Notes: generated by a model not told the origin, from the sequence alone. Counted from the stretch's first letter, positions 10,520 to 22,455 are shown. The stretch: DNA of 64,000 nucleotides from Protula sp. h YS-2021 (GCA_949752745.1 OX457031.1:5290849-5354848); one strand, 5' to 3'. Program-made: numbers and translations.

Positions 10520-12200
10520 CTAAAAAAATAAACAAATACAAGCACACCAAAACAACAGAATTATACTAATATCCTTTCACAATGAAGTTTTGCTGAAACA
10601 ATCAACTTACTGTTTATTACTTTCTACATTGTTTTCTTAATGTTTACTTATTTTGTAGTTATTATTGTTGTTATTTATTTACTAGTACTTCCTTGCTATT
10701 TATTGCCGAATACTTTTAAAATGAAGTCAGTATTCCCATACAGGAGTTCCACATAGCACATATTTGGTTTTAAGCTGAACAGCAAGTAACCATGGCAACT
10801 AAAATTTGTCAAGCTGTAAATGTATTAAAATAAACATCGAAAAAATAAAGAAACACGTTTATCTTGTGTGGGTTGTGGTTTTGCAACTATGCCAGCGTAA
10901 CCATAAAACTGTTGTTCAATGTTGACCTGAACAAGCGTGAAGAAGTAGTACATTTTTAATAGCAGTTAGCTTTCTCTTAATGTAGATGGCATCTGAATAC
11001 ATGAAAAACGTTCATCTGAGTACATGAAAAAAATAATACCCTGGAGAGACGATTGGGTGGATGGAGGTACCCATGTAGGAAAACTGGTTAGTGTACTCTT
11101 GCATGACTTTCTAATACTAACTCAAACGCATAATACAAAGTGTAAAATGCCCCTTTTTAACAAAATTCAATTTCGAAAAAATCCTTTTATATAAAACGAG
11201 GAGTTGTGAATGAAAGCAAACCACTTTTTTATTTGAATTGGCAATTCTCGGGGACATTATCTGGCTTCGCGTCACCTTACCAAGTTTTCCGTACGTTTTA
11301 TTTTTACTCACAAAATGTAACACAGACGAAACCAAGTGCACCACAATTCCGCGGGAGTTAACCAAGTAATAATGGTGCGTTTGCTTTTTCATAATATAAC
11401 TTTCTGTGTTAGCGGAATAACTCATTTGGACAAAAAACAAAAGAAAATTATTTCTTTTATGGGTGATTGAAGAAACGATAGCAAAATGAAAGTTTTCTTA
11501 GTGATTCAACTTGCTGTCCTATTAACTGCTGTTCAATTAAAATTGAAATTAAAATTTAAAAAATAAAACGTTAATCTCAAATAATATCAATCAATTCTTC
11601 CCATTCGCTTTCGTGATTTCTTTGTAGGAAGAATTACTGAAGTGACAAGTGCAATAGTGAATTTTGACAACTATTTTCGTTTTTTATTTTATATATTTTT
11701 TCTTTGCAAACTGCATTATTTTATCTATATTTGATAATGACACTGACCGAGTTCAACCAAAATAAGGCTTTATTACTTGCCGTGTAATGTCGAGAACAGT
11801 GACATAACGTCGAAAGGCGTTGAGGCGTAATGTTAAGAGCTTCCAAAGAACATTTAATCAAAACATGCAATTTCAAAACAGCTTCAATATTCAAATTTCG
11901 GAGCTTCAGAGGTTGAAATATAAAACAGATGATTTATTCTTAATTCAGAATTACGCAATAGGGAAAAGACGTTACATTGTCGATGACTATTCACTTTTGA
12001 CTTCGGGACATATTTCGCTGTACTTACTTCTTGAGTCTGTAGTATTACTCCCTCACAGAGTTACCTGCCATGCAACTTTTAACATATTGTTAAGAAATCA
12101 GCTCAAAATTGCTCTAGCTCTAACTGTTTTTGAGAGAATGATCAATTTCGGGATTAAAAGCATGATCTTGGTTCAGAAGATAGCCACTAGCCACTAGTAT
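10520..12200. other. Duplicated AT-rich stretch, no gene seen
   Basis: Similar to 1,490-2,700 and 23,075-24,440. The plus-strand frame at 11,820-12,197 is partly shared with 24,290-24,440 at nucleotide level, but the frame is not kept there, so it is not called. Confidence 0.4.
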
Positions 12201-12261
12201 ATTATATAAATGTCGTCTGTCTGTGTCGAATAACCTAGCAGGGGTAATCATTTACCTACTA

Positions 12262-13131
12262 TTAATTTGCTTGAAGATGTGTCAGTATTTTGTGTCTCAA
12301 AAATACTGAACAATTCTGAAGCATCAGTTCGGATTGCGGGATGCTCGCGAGTACTTCTTTACTGTTACTTACCCACTTTCTGAATAAAGCTTGAAGATCA
12401 TTAGCAAGGTTGACGGCCTTCTGCATAGAAGACACCGATTTCAGACAATCATCCACATAGAAATTTCTGTCTACGGTTGACACGATGACCACATTGAAAT
12501 CATCGGCATAGGCTGATGAAGTTGCCCCAAACATATGCTCTGTCATGCAATACTTAATTGGATCTTTATAACGGTCGCATCATTTGTCTTCAGCTGACCA
12601 CCATTGACTAACTGGTCAATGTAAGCTCTAGCCACAACGTGTGGCCTACCATACCTTAAAGCCAATACACCCTCTCTCATAGCCTTCCACAGAACCTAAA
12701 AAACACTGTACTCTTTCGAGCTTCACCAGTACAAAATTGAATTAAAAAGCTCAACCTTGACCTACAGTCGGTAACCCGACTTTCAGCATTCTTATCAAAG
12801 TTATGGATAAATTTGAAAAAGGTTACCGGGTTTCCATTAAATGTTAATAGTTCAAGTTTTGGCAAAATGGCAAATTTGCTACGATTTGCTACGATTTGCT
12901 TTTAATGCAGTTTGACAAGCGCGCGTTTGAGCTGAGCCTCTTTAAGATGTGCGAACGCTGGTGGAATTGCTCCTGAAGTTTCTTTCTTGTGTGTTCCACA
13001 ACCTCCATATTTTCAGCGCTCAACATGAGTCTCAATATTTCTTTAAATAGCTTTCTCAGCTGTGCTATATGGCTGGACCGAGTATGTTTCAGACCTGTAA
13101 TCCTTTCAGCAACCGACTGCCTCTCTTCCAT
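12262..13131 (-). mobile_element. Internally deleted BEL/Pao-type LTR retrotransposon fragment
   Basis: On the minus strand, 13,131-12,889 resembles the N-terminal Gag helix region. 12,865-12,677 has the DUF1759-type Gag signature (LPKLEL-TFNGNP then ESRVTD and QFCTGEA, here starting MPKLELLTF). 12,670-12,560 continues Gag (YGRPHVVARAYIDQLVNGG). Then, with no protease in between, 12,546-12,262 reads as BEL/Pao reverse transcriptase (FGATSS, catalytic NFYVDDCL, KWVSNSKEVLASIP). The pieces lie in different frames and the polymerase is cut at both ends, so it is non-functional. I did not find clear LTRs. Old copies of this class are common in invertebrate genomes. Confidence 0.85.
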
Positions 13132-13179
13132 GCATTGCGACAGAAATATCTTCTATCTGAGAACTGTTAACGGTTAGGA

Positions 13180-14200
13180 GCCCGAAAAAAAACAATTATT
13201 GAGACATGCGTCTTTATTGTCGTACGGCCATTGCACTAAATACTTGTCGACGAAAACGTAGACGAAACGAAGCGAGACGGAACAGAGCAGTTCTATAAAC
13301 AAAACCAATTAAAACATACTAGTGAGCTAAATTTACAGTTAACGAAATGACAACCCCTCTAATAAAGGTATAAATATCAGTGGTCGCCAAGTGAGACACT
13401 GCTGTATGAAGAGCGCTGTACAAATAAGGGCTACATAGGTGGGCATAATTTTAATCTATTCTACACCAAGACTCAGCAGACATTTATCTCTGCAAATGGC
13501 AGGTGTAAACAAATATTTAACATAGTGTACAGAAGATCCCCATGGCAGCGAATATCCATGACCACCCTCTGGATTGATGCTTTAATTCAAGGACGATGTC
13601 ATGTTCGCATGCTTTCAATATAACTTTGCTAGCGCGACATTCCTTAACAAACGAAATCCTTTAGCCATAATGATATCGTCCCAGCAGAGTTTCACTGTAC
13701 TTCGATCGCATTATATGATAATCTGTGACTCTGATTGAATTACATTAATTACACCGTTATTAAATTATCTCAAGCAAATTCACTATCTTCATGTTACATT
13801 TATTTGACAGTCTAAAGGATTAGTAACAAATAACAGTACATACCACATATTGCAGAAATCAGTTCTAATCCTAACCATTAAATTTTATTCCAGATCACAA
13901 CCTTTGAGTATTTCTGTATTTTTCTTTCTGTCATGGAACGGCTGATCAAATAAGCAGAGCGACGCCAGAAATTTCACTATAAGTCCGATGTAAGAGGGAA
14001 TTATTCCTAATGTCATGTTTGTGGCCAGGATGAACATGAACAGAATGAACAGGACGAACAGGACGAACATGACAGAAAGACGTCGGCTGTTTGCTGGGAA
14101 GGAATAATGTAGTTATATCACGCATCTGTGGCACTCAAGGGCGCACTTCAACGCCAATTCCAGTTTTCAAATACATTAAAAAATATAAGTTAACATAAAT
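13180..14200. other. Unassigned sequence in the copy 2 insertion
   Basis: Upstream flank of the BEL/Pao fragment. It may include its leader or LTR remains, but no terminal repeat could be matched by eye. A GAACAGGACGAACAT-type short repeat occurs at 14,038-14,072. No gene seen. Confidence 0.3.
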
Positions 14201-14439
14201 ATATCATATTATAAATATAAGTTAATAAAAAAAACGCCCAGCTGTTCACTGGGCTGGGATAGGGACTTGGACATAGGCAGTCTTCGGGCAGTATTTTGTG
14301 ATGTTTTATTCGAGTCTGATGTTTGATTGAAATTTTGTGGTGCAAAGTAATGGAATGGAAGACGACCAATGAGCGAGACTTCCGCACTGCTCCCGACAGG
14401 CATAGTATTTTCTCTTGTTTTGCACCACTCATCTCCCAC

Positions 14440-14630
14440 ACGCCTCCTCATACACTTCTGAAAATCATAGCATCCCTCCCCACACGCCTCATATACTCCT
14501 CATGCACTTCTGAACTCATAGCTCGCTCTTCCTGCCCACACGCCTCTTCATAGTCTTCTGAGAAAATCTTAACACCTCCCCACACGCCTCTTTATAATCT
14601 GCTGAAATCATAGCACCTCCCTCCCTACTC
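14440..14630. repeat. About 47-bp tandem repeat, left part
   Basis: Four to five units containing CATA-TCTTCTG, AAATCATAGCACCTCCC and CACACGCCTC. The array is interrupted by the fold-back element at 14,631-15,276 and resumes at 15,285. Confidence 0.7.
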
Positions 14631-15276
14631 GGGTCTAGGCGGTCTCCCCCAGGCGGTATACCCCCTGCGGACTCCCCCTACCAACTACCCCCTAGCGATC
14701 TCGCCCCGTAGGCTGACTCCAGTCCCGTCCTTCTTCCCCCCTTCCCCCTCCCATGGCAGATTTCGTTTAGTCAGTAAAACCTTTCACCTTTCATCTACTT
14801 ACATAATTATCAATAGAAAATGAATCTGCTTTAAAATCCAATTACGAAATTGCAATCAAACGCTTACGGTAAACTGATCTAAACTGATTTAATTTACAGA
14901 TCATCAGCTTAACTGTGTCTCCCAAATAAAAACCACCTTACAATTTTAAGTTATACAATCAGCACAACAGTAGATCAGACAATTCATTAATTCGAAAACT
15001 CAATACATCAATCACTTAATTACTTGGATTAAAAACATCAATAACCCTTTGGTCTTCATACATCAGTAAGGAAAGCAAGTTTGAGGGGGGAGAAGGGAAA
15101 AAAGGAATGAAATTTACAAGTTTTGCTGATGTAAGTTTAAAAAAAAACCCTGCCGTTGGGGGGGGGGGAGGGGAGAAGGACGGTGGGAGACCGCCTAGGG
15201 GAGGAGACCGCCAGGGGGGAAATCGCCGGTGAAAAACCGCCGGTGGGGGAAGCGCAAGGGGGAGACCGCCTGTTCC
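14631..15276. mobile_element. Fold-back / MITE-like element with long imperfect inverted repeats
   Basis: The left end (GGCGGTCTCCCCC, then CGTCCTTCT-CCCC and GGCAGATTT) matches the reverse complement of the right end (GGCGGTCTCCCCC, CCGTCCTTCTCCCC, GGCAGGGTTT). This gives C-rich inverted arms of up to about 130 bp. CCCTACTC precedes the left end (14,623-14,630) and follows the right end (15,277-15,284), consistent with an 8-bp target duplication such as hAT elements make. The element splits the 47-bp tandem repeat. It encodes nothing recognisable. The extreme terminal bases match poorly, so the exact ends are uncertain. Confidence 0.6.
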
Positions 15277-15284
15277 CCCTACTC

Positions 15285-15430
15285 ACCTCTTTATACTCTT
15301 CTAGAAATCATAGCACCTCCCCCCCCCCCACACGCCTCGTCTGGAAATCATAGTACACCCTTCCTCTCCATACGCCGCCCCATACTCTTCTGGAAGTCAT
15401 AGCACTCCTCCCACCCAAACACGCCTCCTT
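15285..15430. repeat. About 47-bp tandem repeat, right part
   Basis: About three more units (TACTCTTCT-GAAATCATAGCACC, CACACGCCTC) continue the array found at 14,440-14,630 on the far side of the fold-back element. Confidence 0.65.
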
Positions 15431-16020
15431 ACAAACGAACTCCTAAACGGAATATTACCCTAATTTCCATAAAATGCTGAGTCAAAGTCAGCTTGCAATA
15501 TAAAACCAAGCAAAGCCAATACCAGCACACAGAACAGAAGGAAAATTACTTATCCAAAACGTATATGTTCCAATGCCCCAAGTTTCAATTTTAACCAGAG
15601 TCACAGTTTCGTCTACAAAAAAAGCATATGGGAGTCAAGAAATAAGAGTAAGAAAACAAGTAGAGGGCTCGTTCTGGGTGAAAAAATTATAATTCAAGGA
15701 ATCAGTTTCCTTCTGTCTCACCTTACAGACCAGTCATGGCAGATACAAACTATCACACATTCCCGTATTTGTTCTTTTACATTTTATCCCCAGTCTTCGA
15801 AATCTTTGTATCTGAATATGAACATTTAACAAAAACACATACATATTTTTAAAATGAAACCGGTTGATTTTAAATGTATTCTTTAAAGGAAAATGTAAAA
15901 CCTCTTTTAAGATATTTCATACACAACAGTATTTTGAGGCAAAAAGTTATACATCAAGACTTCCCAGTTTGTAATGAAATGAAATTGTAAGGAAAATGAA
16001 AGAAACCCATAAAAGGCAAG
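15430..16020. other. No gene seen
   Basis: AT-rich single-copy sequence between the 47-bp repeat and the 20-bp minisatellite. No convincing reading frame or repeat. Confidence 0.4.
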
Positions 16021-16890
16021 TTTGTCCCTTCACTGGTTAGCTGGTTCATTCTCCGGTAGGTAGTCCCTTCCCTTCTCTGGTCAGCTGTTCCCCTTCCCTT
16101 CTAAGCTGCTCCATTCTCTGATCAACAGGTCCTTTTTCTGGTTAGCTGATCCCTTCTCTGATCATCTGGTCCATGCTCTGGTCAGTTATTCCCTCCTCGG
16201 GTCAGATGGTCCTTTCTGGGCAGCTGGTGCCTTCTCTGGTTATCTGGCTCCTTCTCTGGTCAGCTCGTCCCTTCGAATGTTAGCTGATCCATTTTCTGGT
16301 CATCTGGTCCATTTTCTGGTCAGCTTCTTTATTCTCTGGTCAGCTAGTTCTTTTTTGGTCAGCTGGTCCCTTTGCTTGCTAGTTGATCCGCTCTCTCGTC
16401 AGCAGGTTCTTTTCTTGGTAATCTGGTCGCTTTTCTTGTTAGCCGGTCTCTTTTTTTAGCTGGCCCATTTTCTGGTCAGCTGGTCTCTTCTCCGATCAGT
16501 TGTTGTCTTCGTTGGTTAAGTGATCCCTTGTCTGGTCAGCAGGGGCCTTTCTCTGGCTAGCTGTTCCCTTCGCTGGTCATCTGGTCTGTTCTCTGGTCAG
16601 CTGTTCCTTTCTCTGATTAGCTGGTGTCTTCTTTTGTTAGCTGGTCTACTTTCTGGTCAGCTTGTCCTTTCTCTGATCAGTTGCTGTCTTCTTTAGTTCG
16701 GTGATCCCTTCCATGGTCAGTAGGCCCTTTCTCTGGTTAACTGGTCCCTTCGCCGGTTATCTGGTCTGTTCTCTACTCAGCCGGTCCCTTTTTTGAAAAC
16801 TCCTCTCTTCTTTCGTTAGCTGCTCCGTTCTGTGGTCAGCTGGTCGATTCTCTGGTCAGCGGGTCCCTTCTCTGATAAGCTAGTCCGTTT
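16020..16890. repeat. 20-bp minisatellite with E-box core (copy 2, part 1)
   Basis: About 43 units of the CAGCTGGTCCCTTCTCTGGT family, collinear with 2,700-3,390. Confidence 0.85.
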
Positions 16891-16899
16891 TTCGGTCAA

Positions 16900-17095
16900 C
16901 TGCAACTCGGAGGCACGGCAACTGTAAGCTGAGGCGTTGCACGCAGTGTCGTGCATAGAAAAGTGCGAAAACGAAACATGTTATTTTTTTCAGTAAACAC
17001 TTTTACGAAATGTAGATATCTTTTACATCGAGGAATGTCCATTCAGAATCACCGTGATTCCAGAATCCAGCAAGCTGACTGTCAGTTTGAAATAC
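16900..17095. repeat. Shared cassette bordering minisatellites (copy at 17.0 kb)
   Basis: Contains GGCACGGCAACTGTA, GTTGCACGCAGTGTCGTG, TTTTACGAAATGTAGATAT, CATTCAGAATCACCG and a CTGTCAGTTTGAAA variant of the end. It interrupts the 20-bp minisatellite exactly as the shorter copy does at 3.4 kb. Confidence 0.65.
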
Positions 17096-17104
17096 CGTTT
17101 TTTA

Positions 17105-17360
17105 TGATCAGCTGCTTCCTTTTCTTGTTAGCTAGTGCCTTTTTTCGGTCAACTGATCCTTCTTTGGTTAGCTGGTTCGTTCTCTGTTCAGCTGGTCCCT
17201 TCACTTTCTGGCTGATCCGCTCTCTGGTCAGGTGGTCCTTTTTTGGTCAGGTGATCTCTTCTCTTTTCAGCTGGTCCCTTCTATGAAAGCTCCTCTCTTC
17301 TTCGGTTAGCTGACCCCTTCTCTGGTTAGCAAATGGTTTCTATGGTTAGCCTGAGTTCTC
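17105..17360. repeat. 20-bp minisatellite (copy 2, part 2)
   Basis: About 12 units of the same 20-bp repeat after the cassette. Confidence 0.7.
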
Positions 17361-17364
17361 TCTG

Positions 17365-18190
17365 ATTTCTCTGATCTCTCTGTTTGTGTTTTTACACAAA
17401 CTGAAATGCACGTACAAGTAAAATCCGGGAAAGAAATATCCCTAGCAAATGGGGCCACCTCACAAAAAGGACCACCTTTCAGTAGTCGTTCTTGGTGCGT
17501 TTCGTTTTGAAGAAAACCAAGAGAAAGGACTGGCCCAAAATTGTCCACTTCAGTGTATATTCTTCGGTTGATCCTATTTCCGGAGTTCCTGGTACTACTA
17601 AAAAGGCACAGCTGTTGAATTAACATAGCTTGTGTCATATTTAATAATTGTACATATAAATATTTTGTCTTCACTTCACTTCACTTCACATTCACCTATT
17701 TTCAGCCAGTTTGAGATAATATTGACTATCAAGTTATTGATTCTTAAGAAATTGTTGACTTTATCTTACATAGCATTTTCATTACAGATTACTTATTTGA
17801 CTTAGCTAACATCTAAAACCTAATCACTTGAGAATCTTCTGATCAGATTACATTAATCAAGTTAAACAATAATTTGGTGTAAACTAACCCGTTATGTTTT
17901 ACTCTGGTAAACTCTTTTAGAATTTCTTTTTAACTAATTTGTCCATTACAAACTTCAGCAGTATTTGATACTATAAAAAGTTGCATCCATCACTGTGCCT
18001 CTTTGCCTTGGGACCAGTAGAAGCATGCCATGTTTAGCTACAGACCGTAAATAACAGACGACCTTTACGCCACCTCGCAAAGCAAAATATAAAGAAAACC
18101 TAAATTTTGGCATCCTTAATTGCTGTACGCTAAGAGACAGCAAAAACGCGTGACGTACTATTTCTGTTATTTATACGTGGAATATGATTT
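17365..18190. other. Duplicated single-copy sequence, no gene seen
   Basis: Collinear with 3,780-4,680. Includes a short CTTCA repeat at 17,670-17,690. Confidence 0.4.
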
Positions 18191-18610
18191 TCAGCAGCAG
18201 GTCCCACTTTCACTCCCACCCCTACCCCACCCAGTCTAATTCGATTAACTCTAACAGTCTCCTTCACCCCCGCCTAGCCATCCAGCCTTGAACACCTTCA
18301 TCGCCATTCCCACTCGTCCCTACTCCCATCGGTACACTTACCACACCACATTCGACCCACTCTAACAGTCACCTTCTCCCCCGCCCATCCACTCATCCAC
18401 ACTCACCCTCATCGCCATTTCCACTCATGTCTACCCCCATCGGTACACTCACCGCGCCCGCAGTCCCAGCCTCATTCGACCCACTCTAGCAGTCACCTTC
18501 ACCCCCGCCCAGCCACCCAGCCACACCCCTCTTTATGGCCATTCCCACTCATCTCTGACCCCATCGGTACACTCTCCGCAACTGCAATCCTTGCCTCAGC
18601 TGTTTATTGA
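18190..18610. repeat. C-rich degenerate tandem repeat (copy 2)
   Basis: Three to four units of a roughly 120-bp C-rich repeat (ACCTTCACCCCCGCCCAGCC, then CATTCCCACTCAT and CCCATCGGTACACTC blocks). It is longer than the counterpart at 4,680-4,960, so unit number has changed since duplication. Confidence 0.65.
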
Positions 18611-19261
18611 ATGTTTTAGCAACATTTAATTCAATAATGTCTGATAACATTTTGTGTTCCAGATATTTCTTGGTCAATTCGACAAAATGTGCACGAGAGA
18701 TGAATTTTTCTTCTTACTCAGTTGACTGAACAATTGTCATATCTCTTAACTTGTCTCATATTACATACTAGATAGTGGCAACTGTTCTTAAAATAGAGTT
18801 TTCAAGCGGCAATACAGGGCTATAATAAGTGCTATTGTGCGTATGGAATTGGCAGAGTTAGTTCTGGTGACTGAGCCTTGTGGAGCTTCTTCGAATTCCG
18901 TCGTACATAATTATGTACAATTTTGTAAATTTTTACGAATACGTAATGTGTGAGTATGCCGCGATATTCGTGCATACAGGTATGAAAGAGTGCACAGTGA
19001 TTCGCACTGATCTACATCCCCATCGATCTGCATACGTATCGATCTATATATAAATGACACAAAACTGTAGCCAAAGTCAGATCTTTAAGATCAAAAATAT
19101 GTGCCCTATATGACTGTTTTAAGAAAAATTAATAAAGGTTTTTTTCTCAACTAGTGATACTTGATTTAAGTAAATACTTAAGTAAATTTACAATAAAAGT
19201 GAAGTGAGCTAGACGGTACTCGAATCTCGACCATTCCAACAACTAATATAAAAAATTCGTA

Positions 19262-19465
19262 CTTTCTTCCTCAACACCACGGCGACTGTACACAACAGTG
19301 TTGCACTCAATGTTTTGGAAAGAAGAAGGCGAAAAAAGAAAACTGTTATTTTTTTCAATAAAATGTTTTAACTTATGCAGATATTTTTTAACACTGGGGA
19401 ATGTCCTTTCAGAATCATCGCAATTCTAGAATCCAGCAAGACGACTGCCAGTTAACAATGCCACT
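19262..19465. repeat. 28-bp minisatellite remnant plus shared cassette
   Basis: One recognisable 28-bp unit (CAACACCACGGCGACTGTACAC) is followed at once by the cassette (GTTGCACTCAATGT, AATAAAATGTTTTA, TTTTAACACTGGGGAATG, CCAGTTAACAATGCC). Copy 1 has about 54 units here, so the array either expanded in copy 1 or collapsed in copy 2. Confidence 0.65.
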
Positions 19466-19689
19466 TTTTTCTCATTTTCTTTACTTAAGCAAATATTTTA
19501 TGGCAAAGTGTACACCAAGGGTACACGAAATATAGATGTGAAAAAAGGTTATTAAATCGTGCATGCCCTATTTTCCTGTAAGCCTAAAGTCAATAGTCTA
19601 TCTTCCATAACATCTGCGTGCAATTTCCCTTTTATTGTTATCTTGGAATTAGGGATTAGAGTCACACAAGCTATAACTTCGGTTGGTTG

Positions 19690-20153
19690 CTAGCAGCCAT
19701 ACACCTCCCACCTCAGAGACATGTGTACATAATACATCTGTGGGTACACTCGCACGTACCGGGCCTACACCGGTGCATCAAACGCATGGTAAACAACCGT
19801 ATTGCTATCCATGTTTCCTCTGAAGATCTGGTCAGCGCTATTATTCTGCACAATATACTGGTAACAGGAGTATGGATCCAAAAGGCTATAGGCGAATTTA
19901 AAGGAGGTCACCCACTGGTAAGCGTCTGATCGACCTTGAATTCCAACTTGCTCGACATGTCTCCTCCGTCCTAAATCTGCCTGTATGAATTCGCCAACAC
20001 GGTTGGCACTTGCAGACCACGCCCCTGCAAAGCCCGTGGTGTTGAGGCGTGATCTGAAGTACTCGTAGTGGGTGCCGTAGTAGGTAGATCCGGTGAAAGC
20101 GTTATCATCCAGGGACCACAGAAGGGCGGTAGGAGAAACGCACACTGACGCAT
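19690..20153 (-). pseudogene. F5/8 type C (discoidin) terminal exon, one in-frame stop (copy 2)
   Basis: Same 464-bp exon as in copy 1: phase-1 acceptor CTTGTAG, first Cys (ASVC), AGAWSAS, FIQADLGR, VGIQGRSDAYQWVTSFKFAY, NTVVYHAFD, RYVRVYPQ and C-terminal RWEVYGC. The only break is TAG at 19,765-19,767, where copy 1 reads AAA. It removes the last about 25 residues, including the closing Cys that normally pairs with the N-terminal Cys. Everything downstream still reads correctly to the natural stop at 19,690. This is a recent pseudogene or a truncated allele. Its likely 5' partner, at 22,702-23,060, is intact. Confidence 0.8.
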
Positions 20154-20164
20154 CTACAAGTTGG

Positions 20165-21230
20165 ATTATCAAATTATCATCCTCATCATTGTCATTTTTT
20201 ATTAGTTTTGTTCTTTATTTTAATCAGTTGCTTGAATCCTTGATATAAATTCCAATTTACTTTTTAAATGCTTCATTGAAATTAGCATATATGAAGGATT
20301 AACGATATTGCAAATTTATTTTATATAACTTCTTTCTTATCTAATTCCAAACAGATACGAGCTGGATTCCACATACTATTTCATAATGATTAAAGCTCTT
20401 TACTTAAATTCCATTATTTATAATGTAAACAAATACTTCTTGTAAATCAAAAATGGAATCAGCAATAATTTTAATTGCTACCATGGAAAAATATTTTAAC
20501 ACCAATCTTGATGGTATCTCAGGGGTCTTTGAATAGAATTGATCAAAACTATTGATCATAGCCCTGCAGTTTAAAACAGGCCTCTTGCTTGGCAAAAACG
20601 CAGGCGAAATATTTCTATGTCACAAAACAAGTGTAACGATTGAAAAGTGCTGACTTTTCACCAGAATTCCGTTCAAACCTAGAGGGCTTCGATTTTAGTA
20701 GGCTGGTTAATGTTACAATTACTTGCTTAAAAGGCAGGATAAAGACTGACCTGCAATCAAATGATTATTCAAATCTTTTGGCTGCAGGTAAAGGCAAAAA
20801 ACATGGAAAAACTATTTGGGAACACAAATTCCTTGTGACAATTACCACGTGGATGCTTTTAGCGTAGCTCAACGACGGAAAATGTTGGATATTGATAACC
20901 CAGATACAGAAGGATTTGGAGTTGTTTTAGCTATTTTTTGTTCTGTAATGCTATGTCCCTTTATTGAGTATTTCTTTATATCCAACAGGATTTCTGAATT
21001 ATTTATCTTTGTAGCGGGATACTGCAAATTAAAACCCTTGGTGTCACTGCTGGTTCATCTCTTTTAGAGCGATGTTTTTCTTTCCAGTCTGTCAAATGCT
21101 AGATGCTTCAGACAATAGCCCCATTACGCTTATTGAATATTTCAGTACATATCAGAAGATGTCCTGTAATATTTATATTTTCTAATGGCTTACTGCAAAA
21201 AACACTATGCCTTCCGGTGCATCTTGTTTA
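20165..21230. other. Duplicated AT-rich stretch, no gene seen
   Basis: Collinear with 8,040-9,120; presumed intron. No conserved frame. Confidence 0.4.
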
Positions 21231-21478
21231 TAATTGACGGGGGTCCATGCATAAACGTGATAACTGCAGTTATCAGCAGTGGAGAAAAAGGCTTTTTAAG
21301 TTTGAAATTCTAGTAACAGTAACAGCATTTTCCTAAAAAATGCCCACTTCTAATCGGTATTGAGGTGTAAGACTTACATATGTGATAGAACAGAGGCCAG
21401 GAAATACCGTGGTGGTAATAGTGCATTTTCCTGATAAGTGGAGTTATCAAGTTTATGCATGGACTCCTTCAATTATCA
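21230..21478. mobile_element. MITE-like element with about 37-bp terminal inverted repeats
   Basis: The left end reads ATAATTGACGGGGGTCCATG then CATAAACGTGATAACT. The right end, reversed, reads ATAATTGAAGGAGTCCATG then CATAAACTTGATAACT. The body is about 250 bp and non-coding. The equivalent position at the copy 1/copy 2 junction (about 9,120) lacks it, so it inserted after the duplication. The target duplication is not clear: TTTATA lies on both sides but not symmetrically. A related end is at 27,008-27,048. Confidence 0.6.
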
Positions 21479-21764
21479 GGTTTATACAAGCATTCACGTA
21501 AAAAGAATCGCTTCTAGCTTAAATGCAGTCCTGTGGGTGACTTATGCCGAAATGTTTTGATGAATTTTCTATTCAATTCAAAAACACACAGAGTATTATT
21601 CGACGGGTTTAGATTAAACCCTAGCGGGGTCAAATTTTAATTTCAAAGTCAAATGAAGCCTTTCATTTCATTCATTAAGTCTTGCGGTTCTATAATTGAT
21701 TCAGTGCACAAGTTGCGGCTTACATAAATAAACACAATGTAGACGCCAGAGCCCTAAAATTCGG

Positions 21765-21970
21765 GTCACCCTGGGAGTAGATGTCCCAGGATGGAGCTCC
21801 GTCCTAGTGCCGAATCGGATCACTCTGGGAGGAGAAAACCAGGGTGGAGCTCAGTCTTAGTGCCAATTCGGATCACCCTAAGATTTGCTGTTCTAGGTTA
21901 GAGCCCAGTCCTAGTGCATTTTTGAATCACTCTTTTAGGACCTGTCCCATGATAAAGCTCCATCCTCTTG
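21765..21970. repeat. Degenerate tandem repeat at the start of duplication copy 3
   Basis: Third occurrence of the CCTAGTGCCGAATCGGATCA motif block. Confidence 0.55.
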
Positions 21971-22326
21971 CCATTTTGTGCTTTCCATTACATTTTTTAG
22001 CATTTTTCTTACGTGGTTTTTAGATTGTTTGAGTTAAAAAGACAAGTTTTCCACGATAGTTCTTAAAACATGTCCTTAATTTTTAAAGTTTCGAAGCATT
22101 TTTAACTCCTGTTGACCTAATTTTCGTGTGTAGGAGTAATTTCTGAGCTTTGATTTTATATTTAAAAGTCAAAGATAAAGTGTCATGTGTTGTTTGTTTC
22201 TAACCTTGTGACAGAGTTCCGGAATGGCATGGATCCCCAATGGTCGCCGACACGCCATCAGTAGAGAGCGCTTCTGCACCAAGAATGAAAATATTTGGTC
22301 AGGTTAACTAGTATACAATCTATTCA

Positions 22327-22455
22327 ATGAGTACTTGCCATGGATTAGACTGTTTATTTTGCTCTGTGGAGAATGGCAAAGCAGTGAAATATACTTATAG
22401 CTTCATTTTAAAAACTTCAGATGAGACTTTTTGTTGTTTGCGTTCAATTCTGACA
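22327..22455 (+). other. Conserved block with small plus-strand ORF (copy 3)
   Basis: Third copy of the MSTCHGLDCL frame, with the same AATAAA downstream at about 22,527. An in-frame stop precedes the ATG, so the longer copy 1 frame is not conserved. Confidence 0.25.

Noticed and set aside
15156..15353. Gly/Arg-rich plus-strand frame
   Set aside because: It lies in the purine-rich arm of the fold-back element and crosses its boundary into the 47-bp repeat.
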